Source: DATBFX01 sp036558305
GTDB lineage: Bacteria > Chloroflexota > Chloroflexia > Thermomicrobiales > UBA6265
Direction of reading: 5' to 3'
NCBI GenBank assembly: GCA_036558305.1
Contig: DATBFX010000261.1
Location: 1 to 8,715 of the forward strand
DNA length: 8,715 nucleotides
This document shows, piece by piece, positions 6,621 through 8,715 of this stretch. Position 1 is the stretch's first letter. Each line of letters starts with the position of its first letter. The notes under the pieces were generated by a model. The model was not told the DNA's origin. It made no database searches and worked only from the letters and a program-made list of their open reading frames with translations. Made by a program: the position numbers and the translations under genes.

Positions 6621-6635
6621 TTACCTGGGAGGTAA
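6621..6635. promoter_or_regulatory. Perfect palindrome TTACCT-GGG-AGGTAA, probable operator of the MmyB-like regulator
   Basis: 6-bp arms (6621-6626 and 6630-6635) with a 3-nt spacer, in the gap between the leftward NTF2-like gene and the rightward XRE/MmyB-like regulator gene. The AT-rich ends within GC-rich DNA, the spacing of about one helical turn between half-site centres and the location suit a dimeric XRE repressor. It sits 18 nt before the chosen regulator start, so binding would block that promoter, giving autoregulation. Its link to this regulator is inferred from position. Confidence 0.55.
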
Positions 6636-6652
6636 TGGTAAGGGGGAGCGGG

Positions 6653-7477
6653 GTGGACTATCGTTCGGTCATGATGATCGCGACGCGGCCGGTTGGGGAT
6701 CTGTTGCGGGACTGGCGGCAGCGCCGGCGATTGAGTCAACTCGACCTGGCGATGGAGGCCGATGTCTCGGCGAGGCACGTCAGTTTCCTCGAAACGGGGC
6801 GGGCGCGACCGAGCCGGGAGATGCTGCTGCGCCTGGCGGACCCCTTGGACATTCCGCTCCGAGAACGCAACGAGTTGCTGGTCGCGGCAGGATTTGCACC
6901 GGTGTACCCCGAGCGGGGATTGGATGCGCCGGCGTTGCGGGCGGCGCGGGAAGCGGTCGAGCGGGTCCTGCGCGGGCACGAGCCGTATCCCGCGCTGGCG
7001 GTCGATCGGCACTGGACGATGCTGGCGGCGAACGACGCGGTGGCGCCGCTGCTGGTCGGCGTGGCGAAGGATTTGGTCCGGCCACCGATCAACGTCTTGC
7101 GGTTGAGTCTGCACCCGAAGGGGTTGGCACCGCGGATCGCGAACTACGGGCAATGGCGGGGGCACCTGCTGGAACGGTTGCGCGGACAGGTTGCGGTCAG
7201 TGCGGACCCGGTGTTGGTGGCGCTGCTGGAAGAACTCGCGGGCTATCCGGCACCCGACGGTCTCGACGAGGCCGGCGACGCGGACGCGGATCGGGAGCTT
7301 GCGGGCATCGTCGTACCATTGCGGTTGCGAACCGACCTGGGGATGCTGTCGTTCATCAGCACGACGACGGTGTTCGGGACGCCGCTGGACGTGACGCTGG
7401 CCGACTTGGCGATCGAGTCGTTTTTTCCGGCGGATGCGGAGACGGGCGAGGTGCTGCGCGGTCTCGCCGGCGTTTGA
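6653..7477 (+). CDS. XRE-family regulator with MmyB-like ligand-binding domain (MLTR type)
   Basis: DNA-binding regulator of about 274 residues. An N-terminal XRE helix-turn-helix (about 14-68) contains GDLLRDWRQRRRLSQLDLA, DVSARHVSFLETGRARPSRE and MLLRLADPLDIPLRERNELL. The linker AAGFAPVYPERGL leads to the MmyB-like PAS-type ligand-binding domain (about 100-265) with VDRHWTMLAANDAVAPLLVG, NVLRLSLHPKGLAPRIANYG and the late FISTTTVFGTPLDVTLADLAIESFFPAD. From memory, a structural study of a Chloroflexus homologue proposed fatty-acid-like ligands. Start is ambiguous: GTG 6653 has GGGGGAG 4 nt upstream; ATG 6671 and 6674 fit homologues but have no such site close by, unless leaderless from TATCGT at 6659-6664; ATG 6635 lies inside the palindrome. 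It is divergent from the NTF2-like gene, its likely target, and adjoins yvcK. Confidence 0.9.
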   Translation: MDYRSVMMIATRPVGDLLRDWRQRRRLSQLDLAMEADVSARHVSFLETGRARPSREMLLRLADPLDIPLRERNELLVAAGFAPVYPERGLDAPALRAAREAVERVLRGHEPYPALAVDRHWTMLAANDAVAPLLVGVAKDLVRPPINVLRLSLHPKGLAPRIANYGQWRGHLLERLRGQVAVSADPVLVALLEELAGYPAPDGLDEAGDADADRELAGIVVPLRLRTDLGMLSFISTTTVFGTPLDVTLADLAIESFFPADAETGEVLRGLAGV

Positions 7478-8480
7478 ACACCGGGGCGGAAAGCGGAGGC
7501 AGGCGCTGCGCGGACGGATCACGGAGCGGGTCGTCACGATCGGCGGCGGGACCGGCTCCTACACGATGCTCTCCGAGTTGAAGAAGGTCGCGGACCGGTT
7601 GTGGGCCGTCGTCGCGATGTCCGACAGCGGCGGCTCCTCCCGCCGGTTGATGGACGAGTTCGGCCGGCCGCTGCCGCTCGGCGATCTGCGGCAGGCGCTG
7701 GTCGCCCTCTCGCGCTCCAGCCGGCTCTGGGGCGATCTTTTCCGCTACCGTTTTCCCGAAGGCACGGAGGGACCGGTCGGCGGGCACGCGCTGGGCAACC
7801 TGATCATCCACGCCCTGGAGGACCTCAACGCGGGCGATCTGCTGGCGGCGTTGGAAGATGCCGAGGATCTGCTCAACGCCGCCGGACACGTCCTGCCCGT
7901 CACCCTGGCGCAGACGACCTTGTGCGCGACCATGGACGACGGCACGGTCGTCCGGGGTGAGACGGCGATAGATCGTCCTGCCGCCCGGCCGGTGCGACCG
8001 ATCGCGCGGGTTTTTCTCGATCCACCGGTCTCGGCGCTACCGCGCGCCCGCAAGGCACTGGAACGGGCCGACCGCATCGTCATCGGCCCGGGCGACCTCT
8101 ACACCAGCGTCGTCCCCTGCCTCCTGGTCGAGGGCATCGCCGAGGCGATCCGGAGTTGCGAGGGCGAGGTGGTCTACGTCTGCAACGTCATGACCAAGCA
8201 CGGCGAAACCGACGGTTTCCGCGCCTCCGACTTCGTCGGCGAAGTCCACCGCTACCTCGGTCGCCGCGTCGATACCGCCGTCGTCAACACCGCCGAACTC
8301 CAACCGGAACGGGCTGCTCCCTACGCGGCAGAGGCGGCAACGCCGGTCGAACCGGACCTCGCCGCGGTGCGCGCCCTGGTGCCGCGGGTGGTGACCGGTC
8401 CGTTCGCGACGGCGGAACGTCTGGTTCGGCACGATGCGGAACGCGTCATCCTGGCGTTGTGGCCGGAGTTAGCGAGCTAG
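7434..8480 (+). CDS. yvcK: YvcK/CofD-like family protein (gluconeogenesis factor)
   Basis: CofD-like Rossmann protein of the YvcK branch. In Firmicutes and Actinobacteria YvcK is needed for growth on gluconeogenic carbon and for cell shape and binds UDP-sugars; no enzyme activity is established. Motifs, numbered from ATG 7434: VVTIGGGTGSYTML (33-46), AMSDSGGSSRRL (61-72), PLGDLRQALVAL (81-92), GGHALGNLIIHAL (116-128), IGPGDLYTSVVP (217-228), NVMTKHGETDGF (251-262). The usual DDGG is SDSGG here. Starting at ATG 7434 gives 348 residues, a 44-nt overlap with the regulator gene, no good binding site and about 24 extra Arg-rich residues. A CTG at 7506, with GGAGG 6 nt upstream, would give the family's normal N-terminus. 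It may be co-transcribed with the regulator. Confidence 0.92.
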   Translation: MRRRARCCAVSPAFEHRGGKRRQALRGRITERVVTIGGGTGSYTMLSELKKVADRLWAVVAMSDSGGSSRRLMDEFGRPLPLGDLRQALVALSRSSRLWGDLFRYRFPEGTEGPVGGHALGNLIIHALEDLNAGDLLAALEDAEDLLNAAGHVLPVTLAQTTLCATMDDGTVVRGETAIDRPAARPVRPIARVFLDPPVSALPRARKALERADRIVIGPGDLYTSVVPCLLVEGIAEAIRSCEGEVVYVCNVMTKHGETDGFRASDFVGEVHRYLGRRVDTAVVNTAELQPERAAPYAAEAATPVEPDLAAVRALVPRVVTGPFATAERLVRHDAERVILALWPELAS

Positions 8481-8504
8481 CGCGAGGGTTCGGAATCGCA
8501 TTTG

Positions 8505-8531
8505 CCGCGCGGCCCGTCATGGACGGCGCGG
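8505..8531. terminator. Possible bulged hairpin between convergent genes
   Basis: CCGCG (8505-8509) pairs with CGCGG (8527-8531) and CCGTC (8514-8518) with GACGG (8522-8526 region), with a 4-nt bulge and ATG-type loop. It lies in the 90-nt gap between the convergent yvcK and hydantoinase genes and could serve both. No T-tract follows on either strand. Confidence 0.25.
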
Positions 8532-8570
8532 ACTCCGGCGAGGTGTCACCGGTCCTGGGCGACGACGTGC

Positions 8571-8715
8571 TCAGAGCATTTGGCTTGGCCCGCGTTTCAC
8601 CAAACGCCCGCGTCCGGGTTGGCCGACGACGCGGCCGCCTTCGTAGACGACGTCGCCGCGACTGATCGTGACGACCGGCCAACCCGTCACTTCCCACCCG
8701 TCGTACGGGGAGTAG
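8571..8715 (-). CDS. Dihydropyrimidinase/hydantoinase-like amidohydrolase, C-terminal fragment (window edge)
   Basis: Only the last 47 residues lie in the window. They read YSPYDGWEVTGWPVVTISRG, DVVYEGGRVV and GQPGRGRLVKRGPSQML before a TGA at 8571-8573. The pattern 'S-x-(Y/F)-[D/E]-G-W-E-V-x-G-W-P-V-x-T-[I/F]-S-R-G-x-V-V-x-x-G-x-V-V-G-x-P-G-x-G' is the C-terminal beta-sandwich and swap segment of cyclic amidohydrolases such as dihydropyrimidinase, D-hydantoinase and allantoinase. These open cyclic amide rings with a binuclear metal site that lies outside this window. The tail is typical of the dihydropyrimidinase/hydantoinase branch, but the substrate cannot be told from this piece. It converges with yvcK. 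Confidence 0.85.
   Translation of the reverse strand, partial: YSPYDGWEVTGWPVVTISRGDVVYEGGRVVGQPGRGRLVKRGPSQML

Noticed and set aside
6527..7537. Long N-terminal extension of the NTF2-like frame on the minus strand
   Set aside because: Antisense to the regulator gene, Arg/Gln/Pro-rich; the true start at 6526 has a good ribosome binding site and matches the family.
1..8715. CRISPR array, tRNA/rRNA genes, transposase or prophage genes
   Set aside because: No regularly spaced repeats, no cloverleaf-like or rRNA sequence, and no integrase or transposase motifs were recognised on either strand.

Overview
The window is high-GC bacterial DNA with densely packed genes on both strands. The gene set (M19 dipeptidase, HTH/PIN toxin-antitoxin pair, SRAP protein, HicB-like protein, Ca2+/H+ antiporter, SnoaL/cupin protein, MmyB-like regulator, YvcK/CofD-like protein, hydantoinase-type amidohydrolase), the GC content and a REP-like inverted repeat fit a member of the Chloroflexota, perhaps the Thermomicrobia. 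That taxonomic guess is inference; no marker gene is present.

Layout. 1-970 (-): membrane dipeptidase, its C-terminus cut by the window edge. 1118-3222 (+): a rightward run of an excisionase-type HTH antitoxin, a PIN-domain toxin, an SRAP (YedK/HMCES) protein and a small HicB-like protein, closed at 3269-3351 by a large inverted repeat plus a T-tract. 3368-4417 (-): CaCA-family calcium/proton antiporter. 4598-5950 (-): membrane-anchored protein joining a SnoaL/NTF2 domain to two cupin-like folds. 6158-6526 (-) and 6653-7477 (+): a divergent pair of a small NTF2-like protein and an XRE/MmyB-like regulator, with a perfect palindrome (6621-6635) between them. 7434-8480 (+): YvcK/CofD-like protein directly behind the regulator. 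8571-8715 (-): C-terminal end of a dihydropyrimidinase/hydantoinase-like amidohydrolase, convergent with yvcK.

How the genes relate. The 1118-3222 run looks like a small accessory or stress island: a toxin-antitoxin pair, a DNA-protein crosslink protein 26 nt behind it, and an orphan HicB-like gene. Two sampled lines in the antitoxin gene are about 59% GC against about 73% in one line of the regulator gene. The 6158-7477 pair looks like a self-contained regulatory unit in which the regulator probably binds the palindrome to control itself and the NTF2-like gene. The other genes are ordinary housekeeping or transport functions. No gene-free stretch exceeds 300 bases; the longest is 5951-6157.

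No wholly new system is evident. The points most worth checking are a probable single-base frameshift in the HicB-like gene, the palindromic operator, the unclear (possibly CTG) start of yvcK, the unusual SnoaL-cupin fusion, and several strong inverted repeats.
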